Assembly: GCF_947179515.1 (NCBI RefSeq)
Contig: NC_067495.1
Span: 86,397,335-86,461,334, forward strand
From: Apodemus sylvaticus
Lineage: Eukaryota; Chordata; Mammalia; Rodentia; Muridae
Direction: 5' to 3'
Length of the DNA stretch: 64,000 bases
The position numbers and the translations under genes were made by a program. The notes beneath the pieces are model-generated. The model saw only the letters and a list, made by a program, of their open reading frames with translations. It was not told where the DNA came from and did no database searches. Position 1 is the first letter of the stretch; the number at the start of each line of letters is the position of its first letter. Below, in pieces: positions 23,161 to 35,539 of this stretch.

Positions 23161-23517
23161 GTCATTAATCCACACGGTTATTTTTAGAATGAACTGAACT
23201 AGTTTATATACAACCAAAAAGTACTATGATGCTGTTTCTAGAGATGTGCTTCCAGCAGTACTGCTATTTGTCTCTAAGATGAGCAGGAAGAATTAAACAA
23301 CTCAATTGTGTCTTTTTAGTAGGAGACTAATGTAAGAGCAAACATGGGGCAATGAAACTTTTAAGTGAAAGGAACTAGGGAGTAAGTCATTAAACTAACT
23401 AAACTAAAACTATCCACCTCCCAAGCTCTATTTGAGACTAGGGATTTCCTATTCTTGAAACAGAATGGCTTGTGTTACTTCTTATGACACAGCTCACTTT
23501 CCCCAGGTCTAGAGTTT

Positions 23518-23625
23518 CTAATTCAGTAGGTCAGGGGAAAGGTTGAAAATCTGCACTCCCAACAAGTTTCCAGATTGGGGCTGGTATCATGAGCCTAAGG
23601 AGCATTCTTTGAGAAAAATTGCATT
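23518..23625 (+). mobile_element. MER5A-like hAT MITE
   Basis: TTCTAATTCAGTAGGTCAGGGG, then AAAATCTGCACTCCCAACAAGTTTCCAG and GAGCATTCTTTGAGAAAAATTG follow MER5A order (TCAGTAGGTCTGGGG, GAATCTGCATTTCTAACAAGCTCCCAG, ACACTTTGAGTAGCA). An ancient eutherian element. Confidence 0.72.
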
Positions 23626-24010
23626 GAATAACCTCTCTCATTTTTCATGACCAGAGAACTATCAGGCCCCACATAAATTGGGTGTCTTCAAGTACACTGT
23701 CCCCTAAACTCAAGAGAATAGCTTGCTAGCTATCATGTCTATGACTACAAATGTACCTGGCCATACATTGGGAACCACTTATCTAGTAAATGATGCTATT
23801 TGTCCACTTGCTTACAGTCTTCCAGTCATCATGATCCTCCTCCACCCCTGTACTTAAAACAAGTTTAAGAGCCAAACTGAATATCCTTGTAAGTCCAATG
23901 GTTTGTGCTTGGGAATTTGTTCTAGATTATCATAGAAAGGAGACTTATTTCTCCTTTAAATACTCACCTTCTTTTTATATCTGTGTGATTAAAAGTCTGT
24001 GTCTGTCTCT

Positions 24011-24013
<3 letters not shown>

Positions 24014-24045
<32 letters not shown>
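24014..24045. repeat. (TG)n microsatellite
   Basis: Sixteen TG units after a short CT-rich lead (24001-24013). Confidence 0.95.
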
Positions 24046-24046
<1 letters not shown>

Positions 24047-24127
24047 AAAATCAAGAAGTGATGTCATATCACTGTACAAATTCATTATAGATCAAGTATT
24101 ATATTTGAGATAAGAGACTTAAGATAT

Positions 24128-24250
24128 ATGCTAGTTAGTCTTATGTCAAACTAACACATAAACTAGAGTTAATCTTAAAGGAAAGAACCACAGTTGAGAA
24201 GATGCCTCCCTAAGATCCAGCTGTGAGGCTTTATTTTCCAGATCAGAGCT
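24128..24250 (+). mobile_element. RCHARR1-like fragment
   Basis: ATGCTAGTTAGTCTTATGTCAAACTAACACATAAACTAGAG and GAGAAGATGCCTCCCTAAGATC resemble the left end of the element at 22645. It stops near the antisense L1. Confidence 0.5.
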
Positions 24251-24284
24251 CCTTTTATTAAGAAGAATAATTCCATAATATTTA

Positions 24285-25577
24285 AAACATTTTTTTGCTT
24301 ATTTATGTTATATCCTGCCTGCTCTCTGCCCCCTCCCACTCACATCCTCCCACAACCCTCTCCCCCACCCCTTCTCCTTCTCCTCTGAACTGATGGTCTC
24401 TCCCCAACCCCCAGTATCCTCTGACTCTGGTACATCAATTCACTGTGAAGCTAAGCACAACTTCTTCCACTGAGTCCAGAAAAGGCAGCCCAGCTAAAAG
24501 AACATATTCTCTAGACATATTCTTTTGGGACAGCCCTAGTTACAGCTCTTTGGAACATACCGGAAGACCAAGGTGGAGATCTGCTCTATTATGTGCAGGG
24601 AGGCCTGGGTCCAGCCCATGTATGCTCTTTGGTTGGTGTCTCAGTCTCTGAGAGCCCCAAGGGTCCAGGTTAGTAGACTTTGTTGGTCTTCTTATGAAGT
24701 TCCTATCCCCAGTCCTTCCTCTTCCATAAGAGCTCCCCATCCACGGTTTGGCTGTGAGTGTCTGCATCTGTTTTAGTAAGCTGCTGGGTGTAGCCTCTCA
24801 GAGTACAGTCATGCTAAAGTCCAGTCTACAAGCATGAGAGTATCATTAATAGTGTCAGGGACTGTTGATTGCCCATGGTATGGGTCTCAAGTTGAACTGG
24901 TTATTGGTTGGCCATCCCTCAGGCTGTGCTCCATTCTCTAGTCCCTGTATTTCTTGTAGACAGGATACATTTTAGATGAAAGTTTTGTGGGTGGGTTGGT
25001 GTCCCAATTACTCCACTGGGGTCCCTGCCTGGCTACAGGAGGTGGCCTCTTCAGATTCTATATCCCCAATGCTGTGTGAGTCACAGCTGAGGATACCCCC
25101 ATTGATATTTGTGTGCCTCCCTTATCCCAGGTCTCTGTCTCTTCTTGGACATTTCCCCCACCTCCTCACATCAGTCACTTGAAGATTTCCATTCATTTTC
25201 ATAGCCATCTTTCCATCTCCATATCTGTTACTGAACCCCCTATCCCTTGCCCATCCCCATTCCCACCCAGATCCCTCCCTCCATCTGCCTCTTATGACTA
25301 TTTTATTCCTGCTTCTAAGAATCAAGCACCCTTGCTTTGCTTTCCTTCATGTTTAGCTTCTTTGGCTCTGTGGAGTATAGTATGGGTATCTTGTATTTTA
25401 TGGCTAATATTCATCTATAAGTGAGTAAATACCACGCATGTCTTTTGGGGATGGGTTACCTTACTCAGGATGATATCCTCAAGATACATCCTGCAAAATT
25501 CATTATGATTTTTTAAAAATAGATGAATAGTATTCCATTGTATAAACGTGCCACATTTTCTGTACCCATTCTTCAAT
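24285..25577 (-). mobile_element. Old L1 3' end, antisense
   Basis: It starts with a short T-run and C-rich antisense 3'UTR (24316-24400). It continues with GGTGTCTCAGTCTCTGAGAGC, TAGTAAGCTGCTGGGTGTAGCCTCTCAGAG and GGCCATCCCTCAGGCTGTGCTCCA. It then passes into antisense ORF2 C-terminal sequence (about 25370-25577): ATAGTATTCCATTGTATAAACGTGCCACATTTTCTGTACCCATTC. The long 3'UTR marks an older Lx-type lineage. Short open frames across this block are not protein-coding. Confidence 0.88.
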
Positions 25578-25699
25578 CTGATAGATGTATTTTATCAGTT
25601 AAGTTCCCTCTTACCATATAACCCCAGCTGTAACAAATTGACAATATATTTAAAACTAACCAGCACACCTTATAAGCCCAGGAATTTTTGTTAACAATT

Positions 25700-25770
25700 C
25701 TATCTCAAATACCTAAAGGGTGCAAGGAATATAGGAAGCACTCAATAAATATATATTGAATGAATGATCT
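25700..25770 (+). mobile_element. L2-type LINE 3' end fragment
   Basis: AGGAAGCACTCAATAAATATATATTGAATGAATGA is the characteristic L2 3' terminus (CTCAATAAATGTTTGTTGAATGAATGA). Ancient and short. Confidence 0.55.
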
Positions 25771-28039
25771 AGAAAGTCAGAGCCAAAGTGGTATTACTAT
25801 TCCACTTAGAATAAAATGCTAAGTCATCATGTCTCCCAATCTAGTATGGATCCAGGTTTCCCTTTAGATATAATATTTTAGTCTTCCTTAATTCTAGTTA
25901 TGTGAAGACTCTCCAGACACTCAAAAGATGAATGTTCCACAAGGGCAGTGCTATGTTGTACTATTAATCTAAATATGAATAAACTGACTTCTCAGAGTGA
26001 CCCTAAGCAAAAATCATGCAGGATTTTTCTGGTCATATCACTGCTTGTAAAGCTGAGAACAGGATGTTACAATGAGTAGAGGAAGTTCTAGCCACTAGAA
26101 AAAGAATAACAAAACTTATTCTGTGGAGTGCTCCTCAACAGTAATGCTGCAGACAGATTTTGTTAACAGCTATTTAGATTCTAGCATATCTGTGGATGGG
26201 GAAAACTAGCCCCCTTATTTGAGTAATGGGTATTCCAGGCAAACACTCAACAAACAAACAAACCCACCACATGCTCACCTACCTCAAAGATACACGATGT
26301 ACATGGTAACAAAATAAAGACTGACAGAGTTCCTCCACTGAAAGGCTTTTGCATTTGTTTAACTTCAGTTTCACAAACATTGATCCATTCATGGAAACAA
26401 TTCACTGTGAGAAAAGCATTTTTTCTTGTTTCTTTTGTTTATAAGGCACAAATCTATATGTGGCAGTTTTAATAGTTCACAAGGTCTTTCAAAATATATG
26501 CAGATATGAACATTCATTGAAGAAACAATGGGTGGTTATAAGGTACTTTTCATGTTTTATATTGAAGGTCTAGCTCTTCATCTCCCCCCCCCCAAAGTAT
26601 GTATTGACCTAATGTGGTTGAATTCCTGCATACCTAGTTTGTAACTCTTCAGTCTAAACATGGAAAATAAGGAGCTGTTTTTAAAATCTCCAATAAATTG
26701 GCACAGGTTTAACAGGGACAGAAATGGAGCAATGAAGAAGGAAGGCAACACTACACTAGGCAGCCAAATCAGCTGTGTCACATCGGAAGCCAATGGGTGA
26801 CAGATGTTGCTGTCAGACCACCCACATAATCAAATCATTTGGCTATTTACTCTTTCTTTCCACACAGAGGGAGAGACTTCTAATGAACCCAAAATGACAA
26901 ATTTCATTTCTTTAGAGAAGAATATGGTTTTTCTATAAATAACGTCAAAAATTAATCTTTCGTCATTTGTATTTATTTCTCGAGTGGCTTTTAGACCTTG
27001 CTGGTTTACATTCGGTATGATAATAGTGTAGGATACATTTAATTCCCCACCACCACCACCCAAGGCATCAGAACAGTGACATTTTGGATGCTTTCCAATA
27101 AGAGAACTTGCAAAAACCACACCTGTGACACTAACAGACATCAATTTCCCTCTGGTGGTTGCCTGCCAACTTAACTCACCAAACAAACAAGGAAGGGGAC
27201 TCTCAAGCCTTTCTTTGTGCACACAGGACATTTGCTTTTAAATGGTGAGTCAAGAAATGCTAAATAATACCTTTTAGCAGTTGGAGATAGCTAAACCCTC
27301 AGACAACTGTAAAGATTATTCTGAGTATTGTTGGCACCTGGGGCTTGAGTTCTGGGAGTTATGCAAATACTGCTGGAAGCTAAACAAATTCTTATCTGGA
27401 GTCTGCCAGCATGGTTGTATTGATGTATCTAAGGCTTTGTCTCACGCAGAGTCACACATTCCACAGGCTAAATTGATGGTGAGGTCGTTCCTTCAAATAT
27501 CTGAGGGGACAACTGTCCTGCTGTGCTATGCCAACCTGAAATACTAATTCAGAGACCAAACTATCTGCCCCAAACTATTGGTTTCTATTAATGAATTTAG
27601 TGCTATTTCATACATAAAGAGAAGCCAGGTCCCCTGTATGTGTGAAAAGGTGGCTATGATATACATTTCCTTAATCAGAGCAGTGAGGGCATTTACAAAT
27701 GATTAAGAGAGAAAAACCTCTATGATCCAAAGGTAGACATGAAGGTTCATTCTCATTGTACAACAAGGGATTAGTGACAACTGGTGGTATAAGATTGCTA
27801 TAAGATCTATATTGCTATAAGATTAGAAGGTAGGGCCATGGACTTCAGGAGTTACAAAGGAAAATAACATGAGCATCAAGGATAAAAGGTGTATCAAAAG
27901 TAATACTGTGGAACAGAAGATATTTAAACAGGGCCTTAAAATGTGGGTAGAATTTGTGCTTCTCGAAGTTCTTGAACACAAAGAGGAAGCTGGTCCAGAT
28001 AGAGAAGAAAAGTGGTAGAAAGAACCAGGTGGAATCAGT
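25771..28039. other. Unique intergenic sequence
   Basis: A C-run lies at 26583-26592 and a CCACCACCACC run near 27044-27058. Frames at 26830-27231 (minus, 133 codons) and 27281-27547 (plus, 88 codons) show no recognisable domain or splice context I can support. The block 26830-27200 keeps several CpGs and looks non-repetitive. Confidence 0.5.
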
Positions 28040-28041
28040 AT

Positions 28042-28088
<47 letters not shown>

Positions 28089-28100
28089 GTGTTGTGTTGT
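28040..28100. repeat. (TG)n microsatellite
   Basis: An uninterrupted TG run of about 45 bp followed by TTGTGTTGTGTTGT variants. Confidence 0.95.
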
Positions 28101-28334
28101 ATTTATAAATATATAACATTTGTATGTGTGGCTACAACTTAAGTACAAACCAGGGAGTCCTTAGTGGCAGGCAAAAGAAGAACGATGCACTGGAGTCAAA
28201 TCACAGAGGTTATTGAATGCCAGAAGAGTGTTATTTTCCCTTTAATGGATTTGAAGCAATATATAAGAGTGATGTGGAGGGAGATCAGGGTTTAAAGAAG
28301 CACTGAGACAAGGACACTAGCCAGTTCTGTTGTG

Positions 28335-28470
28335 ATTTTGTTTTTTGTTGTTTACATTTATTTTCAAATAGTCTTTTGCTATACAGTCCAGAATGGCCTC
28401 AAATTTGTGATCCTCCTGGCTCAGCCACTTGCTTGCTGGGATGATAGAACTGCACCAGGACACATGACTT
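28335..28470 (-). mobile_element. Old B1-like SINE, antisense
   Basis: A T/G-rich tail (28335-28365) leads to TTTGCTATACAGTCCAGAATGGCCTCAAATTTGTGATCCTCCTGGCTCAGCCACTTGCTTGCTGGGATGATAG, matching a diverged 7SL-type SINE read backwards. Confidence 0.6.
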
Positions 28471-30282
28471 CCGAGCTGAATGTTTAAGGGTATCAGGAAT
28501 GAGAACAAAGATAGCATGTAGCTAACTTACAATGTTAGCAATAAAACAGAATCTGAATGAATAACTTCATGTAACATGTATCTATTGCCCCCTACTATTC
28601 AGCAACTTCTGTGAAGATGACATGTGAAGATATAAAGAAAAATACAATGTTTTCCCAAGTTTTTCTGAAGAATAAAAATACATTCCTTAGATTATGAAAA
28701 CAACCAATCACATGGCAAAGGGGGCAGTTTTATGTCAAATGATCCTCTGCTTGAATCATTAATAATAGAGGTCATATAACAAACTGGAATCAAGCATCCT
28801 TATAAACTAAATGAAAGATACATGTGGTATCTTTCAAACACAGACACACAAAAGCATTTTCTTTTTTGAAGATTTCAAAGTTTCTATTCTTCTCTGACCT
28901 AGGTCATGAATAAAAACAGAAAAAAAATAGTCCTCAGCACTGGTGCTCTACTTTATTCGAGGCAGAAATTTTAGTTAAACTCCTATGCTTGTTCTTGAAT
29001 TTAAAAAAAAATGAGATATAAAAAAAGAGGCAGGAAATGTATTTCCATTGTTGTGAAGCAAAGCAACTACAAGATGCCCAAGGGAGGAAAAAGAAAGACT
29101 TTAATATGAAAGTCTTGGGATTCTGGCAAGCTTTGGATTATTCATACTGTTTCATTCTGAGGGTCATAGAGTGAACCATATGTCAGGAGCAGCATGCTGA
29201 ATGCCATTTTTTTCTAACCTAAATGAGGATCTCCAAAACCATTACTTAGAACTTGTCTTTGTCTCTTCCTGACTGCTCCTCAGCTGTCATTGCTTTCTTG
29301 CATTTTCTTTGTTCCATTTCTTTCCGCATTTTACAGAACTGGTCAATATAAAGAGCATGACAAGTAAACTCAACAGAATGTATTTCCAGCAGGTAGTTCT
29401 TAGAAGCAGTCATTTTAAAACGGCATCATGCTGTCCGAACACAAAGAGTAAAGCAAGAAGGAGAAGCATAGCTTTAAACTTCTGTCCCCTTATGTTTATT
29501 TAACAGTATCCACTTTAAGAATGAAAAATTATCATTGTTTTGTTTTGTTTTCCTTGGCTTTTCCTGTTGTGGTTTTCAGCTCAAAAAATTCCAGCTTCCT
29601 GATTTGGTAATACTTAGAATTCTACTCCACTATTTTTGGTATCTATGTTCTGTTCTCCATCTATAAAGGCATAGTATCAAATTCAGCAAAACCTCTTATT
29701 TGTCTATGTACAAAGCTGATTGCTTCTTTTCATGACCAAAGCAGCTTAAGTACTCTGCATAGGAGTTGGCTAGAAAATGAAGAAAGAACAGGTAGACATA
29801 TGAACAATGGAGATGGAATCAGGTGATGTTCTCTAAGGCTACCATTACCACTACAAACGGACCTCAGCACATTTATTAGCCACATATTGTTCCAAAGGGA
29901 ACCAGGTAAAGACTGGCATCCTCAGACAGGTAGAAGGAAATTAAAAGGGTGAGCTTTGCTCTGTAGGATTTTGCTACAGGCTCGAAGTCTCAAGCTGTAA
30001 ACACAAGAAAAGAGGAAGCGACAGTTGCTAGTCATTGCACACACTGATCAATCTTTCATAAGCACCCATACGTGGATGCCCAAGAGAAGCTTCACCATTT
30101 CTCTTGAGCCTGACACATATGCTTAACAGCTTCTCCAATTTCCCATGAGCTAATTGGTCTTAGAATCCCTGACAGGGCATGCCCATGTCAAAATATACAT
30201 TCATCAGGACTTGCTTTCCTTGCTACTGTTTCTGTCACTCTGTAGAACATTAACTAAAACATGGGCCAAGGACACATCAAAA
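28471..30282. other. Unique intergenic sequence
   Basis: No repeat or gene I can support. The 64-codon frame at 29309-29503 is treated as chance. Confidence 0.5.
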
Positions 30283-30385
30283 TTGGGGAGGGGATAGAGG
30301 GGATAAGGGTGTGTGGAGGGGAAACTAGGAACAGGGATAATATTTGAAATGTAAATAAAATAACCAATAAAAAAGAAAGAAAAAA
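30283..30385 (+). mobile_element. L1 3'-terminal fragment, sense
   Basis: TTGGGGAGGGGATAGAGGGG..., GGGATAATATTTGAAATGTAAATAAAATAACC and an A-rich tail are the terminal ~90 bp of a murine L1. An extreme 5' truncation. Confidence 0.82.
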
Positions 30386-30628
30386 TTATACATATCTAAG
30401 TGACACAAAGGAAGTATTTTGAGAGCAGAAAATGCAGAAGAAAGGTAGAGTGTTTAGAAAATTACTGTCAGAGCAAGAGATTTAATATGAGTGACGCAAA
30501 AGACTTTCTTAAGGAATCTAGTGTCCTCTAATAGATGTAAGGCAAAGAGGATAATGATTGATTTGATATCTCCCTAGTCCTAAATAGGTGGTAAATGACA
30601 AATCCCACAGGTTTTAAAACTCATTAGA

Positions 30629-30653
30629 TATTATTATTATTATTATTATTATT
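30629..30653. repeat. (TTA)n microsatellite
   Basis: About eight ATT units. Confidence 0.9.
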
Positions 30654-31225
30654 GACTATGGATATTTTCCTTACATTATGTGTTGCACAATTAATTTCTT
30701 TCAAGAAATTCTTTATGGAATATCCCCAGGTAGTTGGCAGGTTAAAGTTCTCTGTGTGCAACAATGACATCTTTAACTTCTACACTATGTGGTACTGTTC
30801 AAAGGGGACTACCTTTCTCAGTCAGAACACTAGCAAGCCATTTAAGAATAAAGTCTTGGTTAATAACTGGTTTCTCTCAAAATAAATAAAGAATGTGCTC
30901 CCCACCTTTGTGTTCTCACTTTCAATATGATGTTATATGATGCTAGCAGCAGGGAAAAGAGATTGCTTCTAAAGGCAACTGCAGTTCCAAAGTAAAAAGA
31001 GGGAGTAAAAGCAGCAGTGATACAGAATTTAGTCCATTTTAGAATGTCTGGCAGAGGCAGCAAGATCTTTTTGAATAACAGCAGTTGTACCCAAGGTAAG
31101 AGTAAGTTACTTCCTACTGAGGCTAAATTATTCTGAAACAAGGAAGGGTAAGTAAAGAGGAGGAGTAATTACTTTCACCAACTGGCATGGTGACCTTTCC
31201 AAGCAAGGTATCATTTGCATATAGC

Positions 31226-31310
31226 ACACAGACACAGACACACACACACAGAGGGTGTGGGGAGGGGACAACATTTGAAATGTAAATAAAGAACATATCT
31301 AATAAAAAAG
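31226..31310 (+). mobile_element. L1 3'-terminal fragment preceded by CA repeat
   Basis: A (CA)n/(CAGA)n run at 31226-31251 is followed by GGTGTGGGGAGGGGACAACATTTGAAATGTAAATAAAGAACATATC and an A tail: only about 60 bp of L1 3' end. Confidence 0.78.
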
Positions 31311-31604
31311 GATGCATTCTAGGTTTTCAACTACACTTTTATCATAATATACCACAAAAAGTTCTCGTCTCACCCCATCTTCAGCTTCTTTCCAGACTAC
31401 TTAATTCTTCCACTCTTCTTTCCAATCCTGTCTATCCGTGTGCAAAGGGGAGAGGTGTAGAACAGCACTGATATCTCTTTTTCATTTCTTTTTCTATTGG
31501 TTAGTCATATCCTACATGCTTCTTGAAACCTATGTAATCTCAGATAAAAATTGACCATCAGACACAGAATAAGAGGAACAAGCTTAGGCAGGTCATCTGA
31601 CATA

Positions 31605-31790
31605 ACACTAGATGTGGTTTACAAACCAGGCAGCCTCAAAATGAGCAACGAGTTCCTTATAGCACTGCCTGCTGGGTCCATCCCTAAAGGTTCTGAATTA
31701 GGTGTGTTTCCCCAAAATTTTCTAACCAGCTTCACAATGATGCTGATGCTGATTTCTTCAGGTTCACACTTTAAAGACCAGTGGATTCAT
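31605..31790 (+). mobile_element. MER5A-like hAT MITE
   Basis: TGGTTTACAAACCAGGCAGCCTCAAAATGAGCAACGAGTTCC and, at the other end, TTCAGGTTCACACTTTAAAGACC with an intervening TTCTGAATTAGG block follow the near-symmetric MER5 layout. Old and diverged. Confidence 0.55.
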
Positions 31791-31865
31791 GATTTAGTTT
31801 TAGATGTCTTTGTAAATTTTAGACATTCATATTCTGTCAGATGTAACAGCTAGATCCTCTCTGTC

Positions 31866-32255
31866 TTAGATAAGGTTTCTGTTGCTGTGGTAAAACAGCA
31901 TGATGAAAACAACTTTGAGGAAGGAAGTATTTGTTTTAGCTTACAAGTTCTGATCACAGCCCTTCGTGCAAGGCAGGATCCTGAAAGCAGGAGCTAGTAC
32001 AGAGACTGTGGAGAAATCCTGCCTACTGGTTTATTCCCCAAGGCTTGTTCAGCCTGCTTTGTCATAGTACCTAGTATGACCTGCCCAGGGGTGGCACTGT
32101 CAATGAACTGGGACCCCCACATCAGAAAATCCAGAAAATGCATCATAGGCTTTCTAAGAGGCCAATCTGGTGGGGAACAAGTACTAAGTTGAGGTGTTTT
32201 CTTTCCAGAAGATTCTAGTTTGTGTCAATTTGACATAAAAGTAGGCAACACACTA
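31866..32255 (-). mobile_element. RCHARR1-like hAT element, antisense, near full length
   Basis: It begins with AGATAAGGTTTCTGTTGCTGTGGTAAAACAGCATGATGAAAACAAC and ends with GATTCTAGTTTGTGTCAATTTGACATAAAAGTAGG. Between are CTGGTTTATTCCCCAAGGCTTGTTCAGCCTGC, CAGGGGTGGCACTGTCAATGAACTGGGACCC and a TAGGC...CTAAGAGGCCAATCTGGTG stretch. This is the reverse order of the copy at 22645. About 390 bp, noncoding. Confidence 0.75.
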
Positions 32256-32257
32256 TC

Positions 32258-32300
32258 TTTACTCACTCACTCAATCATTCATTCATTCATTCAAACAAAC
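32258..32300. repeat. (CTCA)n/(TTCA)n simple repeat
   Basis: ACTCACTCACTCAATCATTCATTCATTC run directly after the hAT element. Confidence 0.85.
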
Positions 32301-32329
32301 AAAAATCAGCAAATGCTAACTTGAATTAA

Positions 32330-32700
32330 AACAAAATTATGGCCTTATGTATTGCTAATGGGAATGTAAATTTCTCCAGCTACAATGGAAATGCATATGA
32401 AGGTTCCTCAAAAAAATAGCAATAGATCTTCCACATGACACAGATATAACAACCCTATGTATTTATCCAAAGAATCTTAAGTAGCGATATCATAGGGTAT
32501 TCAAATATCAGTCTTTATTCCAACACTATCCACAGTAACTTAGTTATAGAACCAACCAAGGTATCTAACAACATAGGAATTAATTAGAAAAATTTAGCAT
32601 ATATACATAAGAATCAAGTATGAGGTCATAGCATTTTCTGTAAAGTGGATAAAAGGGAATATAATTGACTTGTTCACAAAAGTCATATATATTTTCTGCC
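32330..32700 (+). mobile_element. Ancient L1 (L1M-type) ORF2 3' fragment
   Basis: ATTGCTAATGGGAATGTAAATTTCTCCAGC, GGTTCCTCAAAAAAATAGCAATAGATCTTCCACATGACAC and TATTTATCCAAAGAATC are the mammalian-wide L1 ORF2 3' pattern, degraded well beyond reading. It is older than the murine L1s here. Confidence 0.65.
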
Positions 32701-32833
32701 ATTTGTGTCTCACAGATTTAATACAATGATGTAAAATTATATATGTGAAAATCATTTCACATATATGTACATATAAACTATATATATTTATATTTATATA
32801 TAAGCTACCTTATAAGGTATCTTCTTCCCAAAA

Positions 32834-32861
32834 GATTCTAGTTTGTGTCAATTTGACATAA
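32834..32861. repeat. Orphan 28-bp copy of a hAT-element terminus
   Basis: These 28 bp are identical to 32211-32238, the right end of the RCHARR1-like element 623 bp upstream, but no element body is attached. AT-rich simple sequence surrounds it. Confidence 0.8.
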
Positions 32862-33282
32862 TAATAGATGTGATATTATGTATAATTATGATATATATAT
32901 ATATCTATATGAAAATAGATGTGACTCTAGATGTGACTCTGGTAAACAGTGAAAAACTGATAAAAGCAAAAAAAAATGAGGATATAGGGACATGAGGGAG
33001 AATATATTCAACATGCAGCATAAATATATATATGAAAATCAAATTGAATCATGAATCTGCGATGTGGCCTGTTAGGTATTAGGTGAAGCAATGTAAAAGG
33101 AGTGGAAAGAAGGTAGGATAGGAGGAGAGATTAATCAGAATCATACAGGTATGGAACTTTTCAAAGAATAAACTCAATCAATAAAAATATTAAAAAATAT
33201 AAAATGGTATAAAATAACTCAGTGCCTAAAATGTTGTGGAAAATTTTAAAGCAACTTGAAGTTTTTCAACAATCCATTACTA

Positions 33283-33480
33283 TAGTTTGGATATAAAGTA
33301 TGGCCTGGAAAGATCATTGTTTAAGGCTTGATCTCCAATTGGTCACTCTAATAAGTGTGATGTAATTAGAGTATAATGGCTCTGACCTAACTGTTGTATG
33401 TTTATCTCTTGATTGGAAGTAGGAAGTGGGTCCAAATTAGATGCAGTTAGGTCCCTGAGTACGTTGACTAATTTTCAGAG
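33283..33480 (+). mobile_element. hAT-type short element, old
   Basis: ATAGTTTGGATATAAAGTATGGCC, AAGGCTTGATCTCCAATTGGTCACTCTA and GGAAGTAGGAAGTGGGTCC resemble the sense layout of rodent/mammalian URR1-like elements. Compare 36545. The family is not certain. Confidence 0.5.
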
Positions 33481-35539
33481 TTGTCTTGCCTCTATCGAAA
33501 ATCACCTGGGAAGGGAATCTTAAGGCAGAATTGTCTGAATTGGGTTGGCATGTGGACATTCATTCCTGTGAGAGGTTTTCATGACTGGGCAGACTCACTC
33601 TGAATATGTGTTTGTGTATGCAGGCAACATTCCCTATGCAGTAGATTCTTAACTGTGTAAGAGTAGTGAAAGTTATCAGAGTTAAAAGAAAAGTTCAAAC
33701 TAAGAAATTTGGCTCAATGGCTCCCTTGTAAATTTTTACCAGCTTCTTCAAATACTGCGCACCCTGACTTTACCATCACCAAACGCATTTTTTGTCTCAG
33801 CTTTGTCATTATTTATACAATTAAATGAAATACAAACTACTTCAATTTCTTATGTAAGTAAATGAAACTTACTATATCTATCTCCACTTTATTTAATGCT
33901 GTCCATTAATACATTTTTTTTGGTAAAACCTAGCTTCCTCGGTACACACATTCCATACAAATTATTCCACTTTCATCATGACCCCATTTCGTACATTGTT
34001 CAAGAGCTTCCCTATCTTGGTATTTCTCTCTCTTTCTTCTCATCTTCTGTTTTTCTCATTTTCAAGGGCTATATTCAGGTTTCAGATTCCCTCATCTAAA
34101 AAAAAAAATAAGCAAGGCAAATGTGTTTAGCAAACCTCTTGTCCATCTGTTTGTTAATGCTTTGCTCCTTTCCTTCGCACCTAAGATTCTTAAAAGGCTA
34201 ATGTGGAATTGTTCTCTTTTGATCTATGTCATCTCTTTCCAAATGTACTTTGGCAAAATCTTCTAGTATTTCTCATCTGACTTCCTCTACTGTCTCTCTT
34301 CATCACTGTAGGTCAGTTCCATACCCTTTGAAAATTTCCCTACCCTCCACCTTAGGTACAAGTGTCTTATGAAGGCACTGGTGGCAATGCTACAGTATCC
34401 AAGAAACTTCCAAACATTTTTGTCACCTATACCATCAAACTCTAGCCCGCTGGTCACATTAATTAATAATGATTGCATACACCTAGAATTTTTTTTCTGC
34501 CTAGTCTCCTCAAATAACCTTTGCCAGTTCAGGTTGTCTTAATCACTTACTAAGACAGCTTCACCCTTTGACACTGCTTCTTAGTTCATTTTAAGCTCTG
34601 TACTCCACAGCCTGTGGAACACATCATCACAGTCACACACATTCACTGAAGATATTTAAGTACACAACATGTTGGTTTCTGGTTTGCCCAGAGGTGGTAT
34701 GAAGTGTAGGTCTGAAAAGGTTTTGTTTCTTTTCAGGCTGCACATTATTTTTATTTTATCTTTCCATTAATTCAATTACCACATGATTTTCAATCTTTTC
34801 CTCATGTTCTGACCCAAATATCCTATTTTCTAGAAATACATTGCACTTTGGATATTTAATATTTACCTCAGACTCAGTATGCCATATCTAAAGTCATCAT
34901 TTTCTCTCTAGTACTTTATCCTTCTGATTTCCATTTATCAGTAAATAAAACTGGTCTCGAGTCTATCCTCCACAATGGTGCCAGGATGGTTTGTATAATA
35001 AAACAGAATTAAGGAATTAAAGACACATAGGAGACTTAGAATTGAGATCATACATATATTCATGTTCCCTGTCTATGACATTCATCCTTATAAATCCTCA
35101 TAATCAAGGTCAGAATTAAAACTAATTAATCTGTAATGCCATTAAATCCTTTGTACTTACTTTGTTTAAAAAATAAAGCAATCCAGTAGCTATCATTTAA
35201 TACATTTAATACATTTTACCCTTAGAAATACAAGCATGTATCTACAAATGTATCTATAAAATTTAATTATTAGAAAATTCCCAAGATCTTTGCATATCAA
35301 GATATAATCCATAAATTATAAATCAGTGATTAATAGATTGAAACAATAAACAAAAGATAAAAACATTTCTTCTTTCCAAGCAGCTATCTAAATGTGTCAG
35401 GCAACTATCACGTCCCCAAAATAAAGCCTGACATTTTCCTGTATGATAGAATTTCAGAACAGTACAACAACATAGTACCTTTGCTCTAAACCCTCAGCAC
35501 CATTTATTATTCTTTGGAGATAGTTATTGATTTGTATAT
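33481..35539. other. Unique intergenic sequence
   Basis: Pyrimidine-rich around 34020-34300. No frame above background, no clear repeat. Confidence 0.5.

Noticed and set aside
26830..27231. 133-codon minus-strand frame
   Set aside because: No recognisable domain, no start context or splice evidence, and no known homologue comes to mind. Kept only as a possible conserved noncoding block.
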